DNA of 64,000 nt, from assembly GCF_002220365.1 (NCBI RefSeq), contig NZ_MTHB01000110.1:1-64000 (forward strand), in the 5' to 3' direction. A model generated the notes under the pieces. The model did not search any database. It was given only the letters and a program-made list of their open reading frames with translations, and was not told where the DNA came from. Both the position numbers and the translations under genes were made by a program. Shown one piece after another: positions 27,952 through 35,968 of this stretch. Position 1 is the stretch's first letter. Each line of letters begins with the position of its first letter. This DNA comes from Caballeronia sordidicola. Its GTDB lineage: Bacteria > Pseudomonadota > Gammaproteobacteria > Burkholderiales > Burkholderiaceae.

Positions 27952-29850
27952 ATGTCAGCATCCGTCGCAAATTCTTCGACCAAAGTTGTCCAAGGTGCAC
28001 CCGTTTTGATGCTTGGCGCGGTAGGCGTCGTTTTTGGAGACATCGGGACAAGTCCGCTTTACACCCTCAGGGAATGCCTCAAGGCCGCGGGCGGAGTCAG
28101 TCAGGCCAATGTGTTCGGCATCGTGTCGCTGATCCTGTGGTCGATCCTGATTGTCGTCACGCTGAAGTACGTCAGCTTTGTCATGCGGGCAGGCAATGAC
28201 GGCGAAGGCGGCATTCTCGCGCTGACCGCGCTGGCATCGGGCGTTGCTCCCGAGCGCTTGCGTAATGTCCTGCTGACGCTGGGCGTGTTCGGCGCGGCCA
28301 TGTTCTATGGCGACTCCATGATTACACCGGCTATTTCCGTCATATCGGCGGTAGAGGGCGTGACGCTGATCGATGCCCAGCTCACCGCCTGGATCGTGCC
28401 CATTTCATTGGTTATCCTGACGGGTTTGTTCGCCATCCAGAAACACGGGACCAGTGCGGTGGGGAAGGTCTTCGGGCCGGTCATGGTGGTCTGGTTCGTG
28501 ACCTTGGCCGCGTTGGGCCTGCTGCATATTGTCCAGCATCCGGTCATTCTTGAAGCGGCTTCGCCAACCTTCGCCATATCGTTCCTGGCGCATAGTCCGG
28601 GCACGGCTTTCATCGTGCTGGGTTCGGTTTTCCTCGCGCTGACCGGCGGTGAAGCCTTGTATGCGGACATGGGGCATTTCGGTAAAAGGCCGATCCGTCT
28701 TGCGTGGATGTTCCTCGTCTGGCCGAGCCTGGTCATGAACTATTTCGGCCAGGGCGCGCTTGTCATGATGCATCCGGAAACGCTCAAGCAACCGTTCTTC
28801 GAGTCGGCTCCCTCCTGGGGGCTTGTCCCGCTCGTCATTCTGGCGACGGCGGCAACCATCATCGCGTCGCAAGCAGTGATCTCGGGCGCGTTCTCCATGA
28901 CGAAGCAAGCGGTGCAGTTGGGTTTCCTGCCGCGCATTCCAATCGTTCATACGTCGACGCATGAGATCGGCCAGGTCTACGTGCCGTTCATCAATCTCTC
29001 GTTGTTCGCGGCTGTCGTGTTCCTGGTGGTGTTCTTCAAATCATCCGATAACCTCGCGTCTGCCTACGGTATTGCGGTCGCTTCCACCATGTTGCTCACC
29101 ACTTTGCTGATGTACTTCATCACGCATTGCCTCTGGCACTGGAAACCGCTGGCAACGGCGCTTGTCATCGGGCCTTTTGCGGTGGTCGATGCGGTGTTTG
29201 TGTCGAGTAACGTCAGCAAGGTGCTCGATGGTGGCTGGTTTCCGCTGCTGGCAGGTGCTACGTTGTTCACGGTCATGACAACGTGGCACAAGGGACGTGA
29301 AACGCTGGTCGACCGGATGAAAGCGGAGAACTTGCCGCTCAAGGACATCATTCATTCGTTATGCCGGGGCAGCCATCCGCCGTCCCGCGTGGACGGGACG
29401 GCCGTGTTCCCGGGCGGCGTGGCCGGCATGACCCCAACGGCGTTCATGCACAACCTCAAGCACAACCGCGTACTGCACAAGACGAACATCTTCCTTGCCG
29501 GCACGACCGACAACGTGCCTCACGTCAGGGACGCTGACAAGGCAGTAGTGGAGGATCTTGGCGATGGTTGTTACGCGGTCAGGGTGCGTCACGGCTTCAT
29601 GGAGATTCCCGACGTGCCGGTGCTTCTGACGCTGATCCAGAAGCAGATTCCCGGCTGGACCTACGACGCCGCCGATACCTCGTTTTTCCTCGCCCGCGAC
29701 ACGATTCGTGCGACCGGTGAAAGCAAGACGATGGCGCTTTGGCGCGAAAAGCTGTTTGCGTTCCTCGGTCGTAATGCGGCGCAAGCGGCGGAGTACTACA
29801 GCTTGCCGCCTAATCGCGTGGTCGAACTGGGCGGACAGATCAACATGTAA
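27952..29850 (+). CDS. kup: Low-affinity K+ uptake protein Kup, copy 1
   Basis: 632 residues, about 12 membrane segments then a cytoplasmic domain of about 160 residues. The family signature GVVFGDIGTSPLYTLRE is near the start, with GDSMITPAISVISAVEG and ASQAVISGAFSMTKQA further on. Kup imports potassium with protons in the inner membrane. A second Kup is encoded at 53542; the two flank the type III island and differ enough to be old paralogues. No c-di-AMP riboswitch was seen before it. Confidence 0.95.
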   Translation: MSASVANSSTKVVQGAPVLMLGAVGVVFGDIGTSPLYTLRECLKAAGGVSQANVFGIVSLILWSILIVVTLKYVSFVMRAGNDGEGGILALTALASGVAPERLRNVLLTLGVFGAAMFYGDSMITPAISVISAVEGVTLIDAQLTAWIVPISLVILTGLFAIQKHGTSAVGKVFGPVMVVWFVTLAALGLLHIVQHPVILEAASPTFAISFLAHSPGTAFIVLGSVFLALTGGEALYADMGHFGKRPIRLAWMFLVWPSLVMNYFGQGALVMMHPETLKQPFFESAPSWGLVPLVILATAATIIASQAVISGAFSMTKQAVQLGFLPRIPIVHTSTHEIGQVYVPFINLSLFAAVVFLVVFFKSSDNLASAYGIAVASTMLLTTLLMYFITHCLWHWKPLATALVIGPFAVVDAVFVSSNVSKVLDGGWFPLLAGATLFTVMTTWHKGRETLVDRMKAENLPLKDIIHSLCRGSHPPSRVDGTAVFPGGVAGMTPTAFMHNLKHNRVLHKTNIFLAGTTDNVPHVRDADKAVVEDLGDGCYAVRVRHGFMEIPDVPVLLTLIQKQIPGWTYDAADTSFFLARDTIRATGESKTMALWREKLFAFLGRNAAQAAEYYSLPPNRVVELGGQINM

Positions 29851-29939
29851 GGTTGGGTGTTGAAGGCGTTCTGGTTCTGCTGCCTTTTCGACCGCCAAGC
29901 CATGATTGCCGTATTGGAGAACGCTTAGCATACTGACGT

Positions 29940-30030
29940 TTCACCAGGGGGAGCCTGCTCGGCTGAGAGGTTCCGGCAACGGAACGACCCCTATACCTGA
30001 TCCGGATAATGCCGGCGTAGGAATGGAGAA
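29940..30030 (+). ncRNA. TPP (THI element) riboswitch
   Basis: The two conserved arms are present: CTGAGA (29963-29968) with the AGGGGGAGCC start, and ACCTGATCCGGATAATGCC then GGCGTAGGAA (from 29995 on). P1 can form from TTC-A-CCA (29940-29946) and TGG-A-GAA (30024-30030), and the 3' strand includes GGAG (30025-30028), the ribosome binding site of the ORF at 30035. Thiamine pyrophosphate binding would therefore hide that site: translational repression. The structure matches the known bacterial THI element. Confidence 0.95.
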
Positions 30031-30034
30031 TTCG

Positions 30035-30127
30035 ATGTTTCAAAGCCACTGTATGACGGCATTGCACTGCGTTTGCCGTCCATCGCTTTTCATCCCTCTG
30101 TTGGTCCTGACTGCGTTGCTGCAATGA
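30035..30127 (+). CDS. Small hydrophobic leader ORF between riboswitch and EamA gene
   Basis: 30 codons. The ATG is placed 6 bp after GGAG (30025-30028), the segment buried in riboswitch P1. The C-terminal half, SLFIPLLVLTALLQ, is hydrophobic. Its TGA stop overlaps the ATG of the transporter gene at 30124 (ATGA), which itself has no good ribosome binding site. This is the arrangement for translational coupling: the riboswitch controls the leader, and the leader controls the transporter. Whether the peptide has its own role is unknown. Confidence 0.5.
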   Translation: MFQSHCMTALHCVCRPSLFIPLLVLTALLQ

Positions 30128-30951
30128 CGCCAGTCGTGATTGGGCTTGCGCTCTTCGCGGCCGTCTTGCACGCAACGTGGAATGCCGTTCTCCGCACGGG
30201 GTCCGACCGACTCTGGTCGATGACCGTCATGAGCTTCGCAACCACGCTCGTGGCCATTCCGTTCGCTATTGTGCTGCCCTTGCCGTTCGCGGCGGCGTGG
30301 CCTTATCTCGTCCTGTCGTCGTGCATGCAGGTCGGCTATAGCGTCTTCCTGGTCCATGCCTATCGATACGGCGCGTTGGGACAGGTGTACCCCATCATTC
30401 GAGGCAGCGTGCCCTTGCTGGTCACGCTAGGCGGTTTCCTGACGACAGGCCAGCGCTTGTCCCCGGTTGCGCTAACCGGCGTTGTCCTGGTGGCGCTTGG
30501 AATCATGAGTCTGGCTTTGGGGCGGCACAGGGCGTCGAAGGAGTCGATCGTGCTGGCGCTCGTTACAGCCTTGTTTATTGCTGGCTACACGACGACTGAC
30601 GCAATCGGGGTCCGGCATGCCGGTAATGCGCGCGCTTATGCCGCCTGGATTTTCCTCATCTACGGCGCGCTGATGCCTGCGGCTTTTATCGCGGTGCGAG
30701 GGACGCTGTCGCTGGACATCCGCTCGCCGGAAACGTTGAAGGCGCTGGCGGGCGGAGTCATTTCTCTCATGGCCTATGGCGCGGTGATATCGGCGCTGGC
30801 GCTTGGCCCGGTGGGTCCGATTTCGGCGTTACGTGAAACCAGCGTGGTTTTCGCAGCATTGATTGGCCGGATTTTCCTCGGCGAAGCGCTGACGATTCGC
30901 CGCGTCACGGCTTGCGCCGTGGTTGCGCTGGGCGCGTCTTGTCTTAGTTGA
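30124..30951 (+). CDS. EamA/DMT-family transporter, probable thiamine-related substrate
   Basis: 275 residues, ten membrane segments in two EamA repeats (from VVIGLALFAAVLHATWNAVLR, and ALVTALFIAGYTTTDAIGV). The family moves small metabolites across the inner membrane. Preceded by a TPP riboswitch, so expression is repressed by thiamine pyrophosphate and the likely cargo is thiamine or a precursor (inference). The ATG at 30124 is preferred over an upstream TTG frame because of the overlap with the leader ORF. Confidence 0.85.
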   Translation: MTPVVIGLALFAAVLHATWNAVLRTGSDRLWSMTVMSFATTLVAIPFAIVLPLPFAAAWPYLVLSSCMQVGYSVFLVHAYRYGALGQVYPIIRGSVPLLVTLGGFLTTGQRLSPVALTGVVLVALGIMSLALGRHRASKESIVLALVTALFIAGYTTTDAIGVRHAGNARAYAAWIFLIYGALMPAAFIAVRGTLSLDIRSPETLKALAGGVISLMAYGAVISALALGPVGPISALRETSVVFAALIGRIFLGEALTIRRVTACAVVALGASCLS

Positions 30952-31256
30952 TTTTAACGATATAAAAGGCGCGAAGGGCCGGTGGCCGCATCGCGCTTTA
31001 ACCACATTGCGGCTAGCAAGCCGCCACGCAAAAATTCATGCCCGTGCTTAGCCTCGGATTGAACGCGTCGGCTTCAATACATCTATCAATGCCCTAAGCG
31101 TTGAGGTGTGGTGCTGAGCGGTCAGGCGTAGTCCGCCAAGTGGCTTATCATGGCTAAAACCCTCTCCAGTGCAAATGTGCTGATGGAATACAGCACAAGG
31201 AAGCGGGGCCGACTGCTTGCCTATGCGCGTCTCACCCGCGCCGGAGAGGACGGAAC
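30952..31256. other. Gene-free stretch with a weak hairpin
   Basis: No supported gene. GCGGCT-AGCA-AGCCGC (31009-31024) is a small hairpin that could end the EamA transcript, but it has no T tract. GGAG near 31242 precedes the SnoaL-like gene. Confidence 0.4.
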
Positions 31257-31709
31257 ATGACTGCATCGAACGAAACCGGGCACGTCGCCAGGAGGGGCGT
31301 CATCACGCGCTTTTATCGCGCCATCGAGCTTGCGGATATACCGCTTCTGCGCACGGCCGTCACTTCCGACTGGCAGTATCTTCCGAGTGCATCGGGACAA
31401 CCGATCGGGGCGGAGCAGCTTGCTCCCATGCTGGCAGATCTGTTGCATGCGCTGCCCGATATGAAAATCATCCTGCTCGATGTCCTGATCCACGATGCCA
31501 TGGTCGGCGTGCGTGCAAAAGTCACGGGCACGCAGTCGGGACCGCTTATGGGCATTCCGGCCACTTCCAAGGTGGTTGATTTCGCGATTCATTCTTTCCA
31601 TGAACTTCGCGATGACCGCATTGCCAAGACATGGCACCTTGAAGATTGGCTGGGTTTGTTCCGGCAAATTGGCGAGTTGCCACCGGGCTTGACGAACCGT
31701 CCGGCTTAG
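31257..31709 (+). CDS. SnoaL-like polyketide cyclase/ester cyclase family protein
   Basis: 150 residues, cystatin-like alpha+beta cone. It opens ITRFYRAIELADIPLLRTAVTSDWQYLP and has DMKIILLDVLIHDAMVGVRAKVTGTQ and KVVDFAIHSFHELRDDRIAKTWHLEDW, the SnoaL_2 pattern. The family includes cyclases, isomerases and many proteins of unknown role. No biosynthetic genes are beside it, so no substrate can be proposed. It is the last gene before the type III island. Confidence 0.78.
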   Translation: MTASNETGHVARRGVITRFYRAIELADIPLLRTAVTSDWQYLPSASGQPIGAEQLAPMLADLLHALPDMKIILLDVLIHDAMVGVRAKVTGTQSGPLMGIPATSKVVDFAIHSFHELRDDRIAKTWHLEDWLGLFRQIGELPPGLTNRPA

Positions 31710-31927
31710 GAAGTCAGGAAGGGCGCGGTGGACACCCACAGGAGCGGCCACCGCACGGGGACGAGTTGGACGATCGATTTACCGATTCCGATGTTGCCGC
31801 CGGCCAACGGCATCGCGGTAATGGGAAACCGGGATAACGATTTAAGTCGAAGCTCCGGATAAGAATGCGCATCAGCATGCCGGGTTACCGGAGAGGTTGG
31901 CAAAAGCGCACATGCCGGCTACTTGTA

Positions 31928-32539
31928 TCAGGCGCCTCGTTCATCGTTGTAGAGGTCATAGGGTATGCCGCATGCGGGGTCGGCGCTGGCGAAATGCGCG
32001 ATGATGCGAGGGCGGCCAGGACCCAGCGCAGCTCGGCCGCCCATGATGCGCAGACCCGTCAGACGCAGCGGGGTCCTGGGGGGCACGATGACATGATCGG
32101 CGAGCAGCGCTGTCGACAGATTCTTCTGTGGGACCGATTCGTCAAAGATCGAGAATAGCTGGTAGGCCCCGTCGCGCGGTTGCGCTTGCACCGCGTTAAT
32201 CGCCCATGCGGCGGCGTTACGCGGCAGGACAAAGGCGCACTGGACGCCGAGGTCGGCAAAATGCCGGCCTCGGCCGCGTTGTAGCGCGGCGAGTCCGGCG
32301 CAAGAGACCTGCGACACCCGGTACGAGGTGCCCACGTAATCCTGCATCAACTGCAATTCGTCGAGGAAACGCTGCACGATCGCGTCCGGCGCTACGGCGC
32401 TGCGCAGCATCGCGCCGACATGGCGATGGCCGCCGTCGACAAAATCAGTAATGGCAGTGTGCAACTCCGCATTGGAGCGCCGTACGAGTCTGTCGATTCG
32501 CCGGAGATCGAGAGGACCTGGCACGGGGGAATTATTCAT
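31928..32539 (-). CDS. Island protein of unknown function, possibly ADP-ribosyltransferase-like
   Basis: 203 residues. The order of segments loosely recalls ADP-ribosylating exoenzymes: an Arg strand (YVGTSYRVSQVS), a central Phe/hydrophobic block with GRHFADLGVQCAFVLPRNAA, and a C-terminal strand VIVPPRTPLRLTGLR like their xEVLLPPGTxFRVTG strand. The catalytic Glu pair is not evident (LADHV in its place), so it may be degenerate or unrelated. No signal peptide, no membrane segment. Leftward, next to the harpin-like gene, so a type III substrate is possible (inference). Confidence 0.45.
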   Translation of the reverse strand: MNNSPVPGPLDLRRIDRLVRRSNAELHTAITDFVDGGHRHVGAMLRSAVAPDAIVQRFLDELQLMQDYVGTSYRVSQVSCAGLAALQRGRGRHFADLGVQCAFVLPRNAAAWAINAVQAQPRDGAYQLFSIFDESVPQKNLSTALLADHVIVPPRTPLRLTGLRIMGGRAALGPGRPRIIAHFASADPACGIPYDLYNDERGA

Positions 32540-32640
32540 TTCGTCCTGAGGGGGAGGGCGGGATTCGAAGCGGGGCGGCAAACCGGATGCCGCCCCGAAA
32601 CCGGCCGAGGCTACGCGACGGCCGGCTGTTTAAGGCGCTG

Positions 32641-32997
32641 TCAAGAGGCGCTTGTTCCCGATGAGCCAGATGAGCCAGATGAACCCGACGAACCCGCTTG
32701 GCCCATCATTGACGTGAGCATGCTCATAATTGGCGAAACCGCTGACGCCGCCGCGGAAATGGCGGTTTTGATGAGGTCCATGATCTGGCCCATTATTTCG
32801 CCAGCGCCACTCCCGCTCCCCTGTGCCGATGAGTCGGCGCTCTGTGCGGCTTGGCTGTCACCGCTCCCCGTTTTGTCGGTGTTGTGCATGTGCACGGACA
32901 AATGCGCGTCGGTCTGCGTGCCGCCTTGCGTCGTCGCGGACGTGCTGCTCGTGTGGAACGACTTGCTGTTGTCCGTGTTGCTGATTGCATTCGTCAT
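32641..32997 (-). CDS. Harpin/translocator-like Gly-Ser-rich secreted protein candidate
   Basis: 118 residues without any Cys. The N-terminus is Ser/Thr/Asn-rich, as in type III signals. A central amphipathic/hydrophobic stretch (EIMGQIMDLIKTAISAAASAV, with MSMLTSMMGQ beyond) is followed by a tail of four GSS-type repeats. These are harpin traits: acidic, Gly/Ser-rich, Cys-free, with an amphipathic helix. AAGGA upstream supports the ATG at 32997. Could instead act as a translocator or pilus component; homology is not recognised. Confidence 0.5.
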   Translation of the reverse strand: MTNAISNTDNSKSFHTSSTSATTQGGTQTDAHLSVHMHNTDKTGSGDSQAAQSADSSAQGSGSGAGEIMGQIMDLIKTAISAAASAVSPIMSMLTSMMGQAGSSGSSGSSGSSGTSAS

Positions 32998-33133
32998 AAT
33001 CAAATCCTTTGATTAAAATTCAAGCCAGTCAATTTTTGTTTCGCGTGAGTAATTACGCGTCGTGTTCTGCGGTTATCACACCGCCGCATAGGGGATAAAT
33101 GAATGTGTCTATTCCGATGAACCTCCTTGCAAG

Positions 33134-33454
33134 TTATTGAAGCGCATTGGCTGGCGCGTCCGGGTCGATGGTCTTCATATTGATCAGGTGCTTTTGTTCC
33201 ATTATTTGGGTAACACAAATTATTCTGATAAGCCCGGTGAAGTTGCAGACGGTTTCTTGTGTCATATCAATATCAATAGCCCATTTTGAGATTAGTTTGC
33301 CGACCGTCAGGGATTCTTGGCGCGCGATTTCTTCGATGATTCGCCAATAAATCTCCTCGAGTCGCAGGCATGTCGCAAATCCGTTGATTCTGATGGAGCG
33401 CAGTCTTGGCTTCGCAAGCTGAGGGCTGAAGTTGCAATACTGGGTCATTCGCAT
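33134..33454 (-). CDS. Ribbon-helix-helix (RHH_4-type) protein, candidate island regulator
   Basis: 106 residues. The core RSIRINGFATCLRLEEIYWR, then IIEEIARQESLTVGKLISKW, fits the RHH_4 family (R-S-I-R-L-x-G-h-x-T-S-h-R-L-E, W, EIA), a small DNA-binding fold usually acting as dimers. It is more AT-rich than the secretion genes. Leftward, 136 bp before the harpin-like gene, and facing the sctC promoter region that contains a perfect palindrome (33709-33730). Local control of the island is a reasonable guess. Confidence 0.6.
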   Translation of the reverse strand: MRMTQYCNFSPQLAKPRLRSIRINGFATCLRLEEIYWRIIEEIARQESLTVGKLISKWAIDIDMTQETVCNFTGLIRIICVTQIMEQKHLINMKTIDPDAPANALQ

Positions 33455-33889
33455 GTCGGTGGGCCTGCACGAGTCGGCAGGTGCGAAATCCGTAGATGCA
33501 AACTGCCTGTTAAGGCCTCAGAGCCCATTGATGGCCCACACGCGTTCGAAGAATTCTGAAAATTGCGGCTTGGATTGAATGGTTCGTTTGTCATGATCGG
33601 ATTAATCAGGTTGGCAAGTTCGTCTATCCTCTCTCTCTGCTAACCCGGCAGGTCATACAGATATACGACTTGCAACGATCTGTTATTCCGACTTATTTTT
33701 AAGATAGAAAAATTCATCTGGATGAATTTTAGGAGTGTGTGAATTTTTGTGCTTTTGAATTATTTTAATCAGAGGCAATGCGCCCATTTTGATCCTCGGC
33801 GGGCGTCGTATATGTGTATGACCAGGGGGTATTGAAACAACATTAAATTTCTCCCTGACGTAATCAATAAACGCAGCTGGGGATTTTTA
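33455..33889. promoter_or_regulatory. AT-rich control region upstream of sctC with perfect palindrome
   Basis: 435 bp without a gene, visibly richer in A and T than its surroundings. AAAATTCATC-TG-GATGAATTTT (33709-33730) is a perfect 22-bp palindrome 160 bp before the sctC start: an operator or a hairpin. No hrpII box (TTCG-N16-TTCG) or HrpL-type box was found by eye. Confidence 0.55.
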
Positions 33890-35968
33890 ATGCTAATGAT
33901 GTGGCGCAATGATTCGATCATCGAGAAGGGGGGCGGAGCTCCGTCCTTACCGCAGTGCGCGATCCGGGAAGCCGTGCGCCACATTGCGTGGCTGCTCGGC
34001 GTCGCTTGTCCCGTACTGCTGATGCCGGCGGCCGACGCCGCGACGCCCGTTTGGCAGGGTGCACCGATTCACTACGCAGTGAACGGCGCGCCACTGCCCG
34101 ATGTGTTGCGCGACGTGCTTGCCGTCGAGGGCCTGAGCGCCGACATCGGCCGCGAGGTAAAAGGAGCGGTCAACGGCCGCTTCGACGACACGCCGGGCAA
34201 TGTCTTCATCCAACTGGTAGAGGCTTACGGCCTCGTCTGGTATTTCGACGGCAAGGCGATGCATGTCTCGACGGCTTCGGACGTGCGCAGCCGGGTTATC
34301 CCGTTTGCGCCGATGACCCGCGAAGCGGTGGCGTCGTTGCTTCGCAACCTCGATCTCGACGACCCCCGCCTGCCGATCAAATACTCGGCGACCACGGTCA
34401 AGGTTGCGGGCCCATCGAAATTCGTCGACGCGGTGGCGGAGGCGATCGACAAGGCGCAGCAGCAAACGAAGGTCGAGCCGTCATTCGACGAGACCGTCAT
34501 CCGCGTTTTCCCGCTGCGCTACGCGCAGGCGCAGGACGTCCGTTACACGGTCGGGGCGCAAGAGCAGGTGGTGCTGGGCATCGCGTCACTGCTGCGCCGG
34601 TTGATGTCGGACACCTGGCAGGCTACTGCGCCGCGCACAACGCGTGAGCGCACCGATGCGCGCGCCAGCGAACGACGCGCACGCGGCGGCCCGCCGCCGC
34701 TGCCAAGCGTGCTCGGCCTCGGCCTTGGCAGCGTATCGTCCGAAGGCGACGGTGAGCGGGTGCCACTACCTGGCGCTGACTCTGACACCGCGCAGCCCGC
34801 TGCGACCCCCGCGCGCCGCAACATCGTCGCTGACCAGCGCACCAACTCGGTGGTGGTCAGCGACCTTGTGTCGATGATGCCGAACTACGAGCGTGCCATC
34901 GCGATGCTCGACCAGCCGCAGGAACTGGTTGAGATCGACGCGGTGGTGATCGACGTGTCGTCGATTGCGGCGCGTTCGCTCGGGGTGCGATGGGGCGGCG
35001 CGAATGGCCGGATCAACGGCGCCGTCGGGACCGAGAGCGCGCCGCTGCGCTTCGGCGCCCCCGGCCTGACGACGCCAGCCAGCGCGATGGCCGGACTGAA
35101 TCTCGCGACGCTGGTCGGCAATTCGGCGCAGTACCTGTTTGCACAGATCCAGGCCTTGGAAGAGGCCGGCAAGGCGCGCGTGCTGTCGCGCCCGCAGGTG
35201 CTCACGCTGAACAACACGGAAGCTGCCCTGACTTCGCGCAGTTCGGTGTATGTGCGCGTGGCGGGCAACCAGGCCGTCGACCTCTTCAACATCGACACGG
35301 GGATGACGCTCAAGGTAACGCCAAGCATCGAATCGAGCGGCGAACCGCGCCGCAATATACGGCTCAACATCCAGATCGAAGACGGCACATTCAATACGAC
35401 GATGGCGGTGGACGGAATTCCAAGGGTCGACAACCATTCGGTCGTCACTCAGGCGATCGTGCGCGACGGCGAGAGCCTGCTGATAGGCGGTTATCAATAC
35501 GAGCGCAGCGAGAACACCACATCGAAGGTGCCGGTGCTCGGCGACGTGCCGTATCTTGGCGCGCTGTTCCGCGATACCCAGACCACGCACGAGCGCCTCG
35601 AACGGCTGATCCTGATCACGCCGCGCCTCAAACGCGTCTCGGGTGACGCGGAGCCGAACGTGGTACCGGTCGTCGCGGGAACGACGATGGGCGCCGCAAG
35701 TTCGGGTCCGGATGCCATCCTGGCGCAAAGGGTTGCTGTAGCGACGTTGTTGCGCGCGCCGGTACCTTTGTCGGGCAGTGCCGCGGCAGGTTCCGCGGAC
35801 CCGGTCCAAACGAGGGTCGCTGTTGCACCCGATGTCGAGGCTGGATCGCGGACGCCGGCGCAGGCCGCGGCAAGCGGGACGCCGCAGTTATCGTCGCCAT
35901 CGCATTTGTCATCGCCAGTCTTGCCGACGGCGACCAGGATGCCGTGGGAGAACCGCTATGACCGCTGA
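33890..35968 (+). CDS. sctC: Type III secretion outer-membrane secretin SctC
   Basis: 692 residues. Signal region near 31-50 (HIAWLLGVACPVLLMPAADA). N0/N1 domains span about 52-190 (GAPLPDVLRDVLAVEGLSADI), and N3 contains ADQRTNSVVVSD. A low-complexity insert (about 240-310) precedes the secretin domain, with VPVLGDVPYLGALF near 545. About 95 Ala/Pro/Ser-rich residues follow the secretin core. It forms the outer-membrane ring for needle passage. First gene of the overlapping sct run. Confidence 0.95.
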   Translation: MLMMWRNDSIIEKGGGAPSLPQCAIREAVRHIAWLLGVACPVLLMPAADAATPVWQGAPIHYAVNGAPLPDVLRDVLAVEGLSADIGREVKGAVNGRFDDTPGNVFIQLVEAYGLVWYFDGKAMHVSTASDVRSRVIPFAPMTREAVASLLRNLDLDDPRLPIKYSATTVKVAGPSKFVDAVAEAIDKAQQQTKVEPSFDETVIRVFPLRYAQAQDVRYTVGAQEQVVLGIASLLRRLMSDTWQATAPRTTRERTDARASERRARGGPPPLPSVLGLGLGSVSSEGDGERVPLPGADSDTAQPAATPARRNIVADQRTNSVVVSDLVSMMPNYERAIAMLDQPQELVEIDAVVIDVSSIAARSLGVRWGGANGRINGAVGTESAPLRFGAPGLTTPASAMAGLNLATLVGNSAQYLFAQIQALEEAGKARVLSRPQVLTLNNTEAALTSRSSVYVRVAGNQAVDLFNIDTGMTLKVTPSIESSGEPRRNIRLNIQIEDGTFNTTMAVDGIPRVDNHSVVTQAIVRDGESLLIGGYQYERSENTTSKVPVLGDVPYLGALFRDTQTTHERLERLILITPRLKRVSGDAEPNVVPVVAGTTMGAASSGPDAILAQRVAVATLLRAPVPLSGSAAAGSADPVQTRVAVAPDVEAGSRTPAQAAASGTPQLSSPSHLSSPVLPTATRMPWENRYDR

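Noticed and set aside
33455..33889. HrpB-type (TTCG-N16-TTCG) or HrpL-type box upstream of sctC
   Set aside because: The TTCG pairs present have the wrong spacing and no GGAACC/CCAC pair was found.
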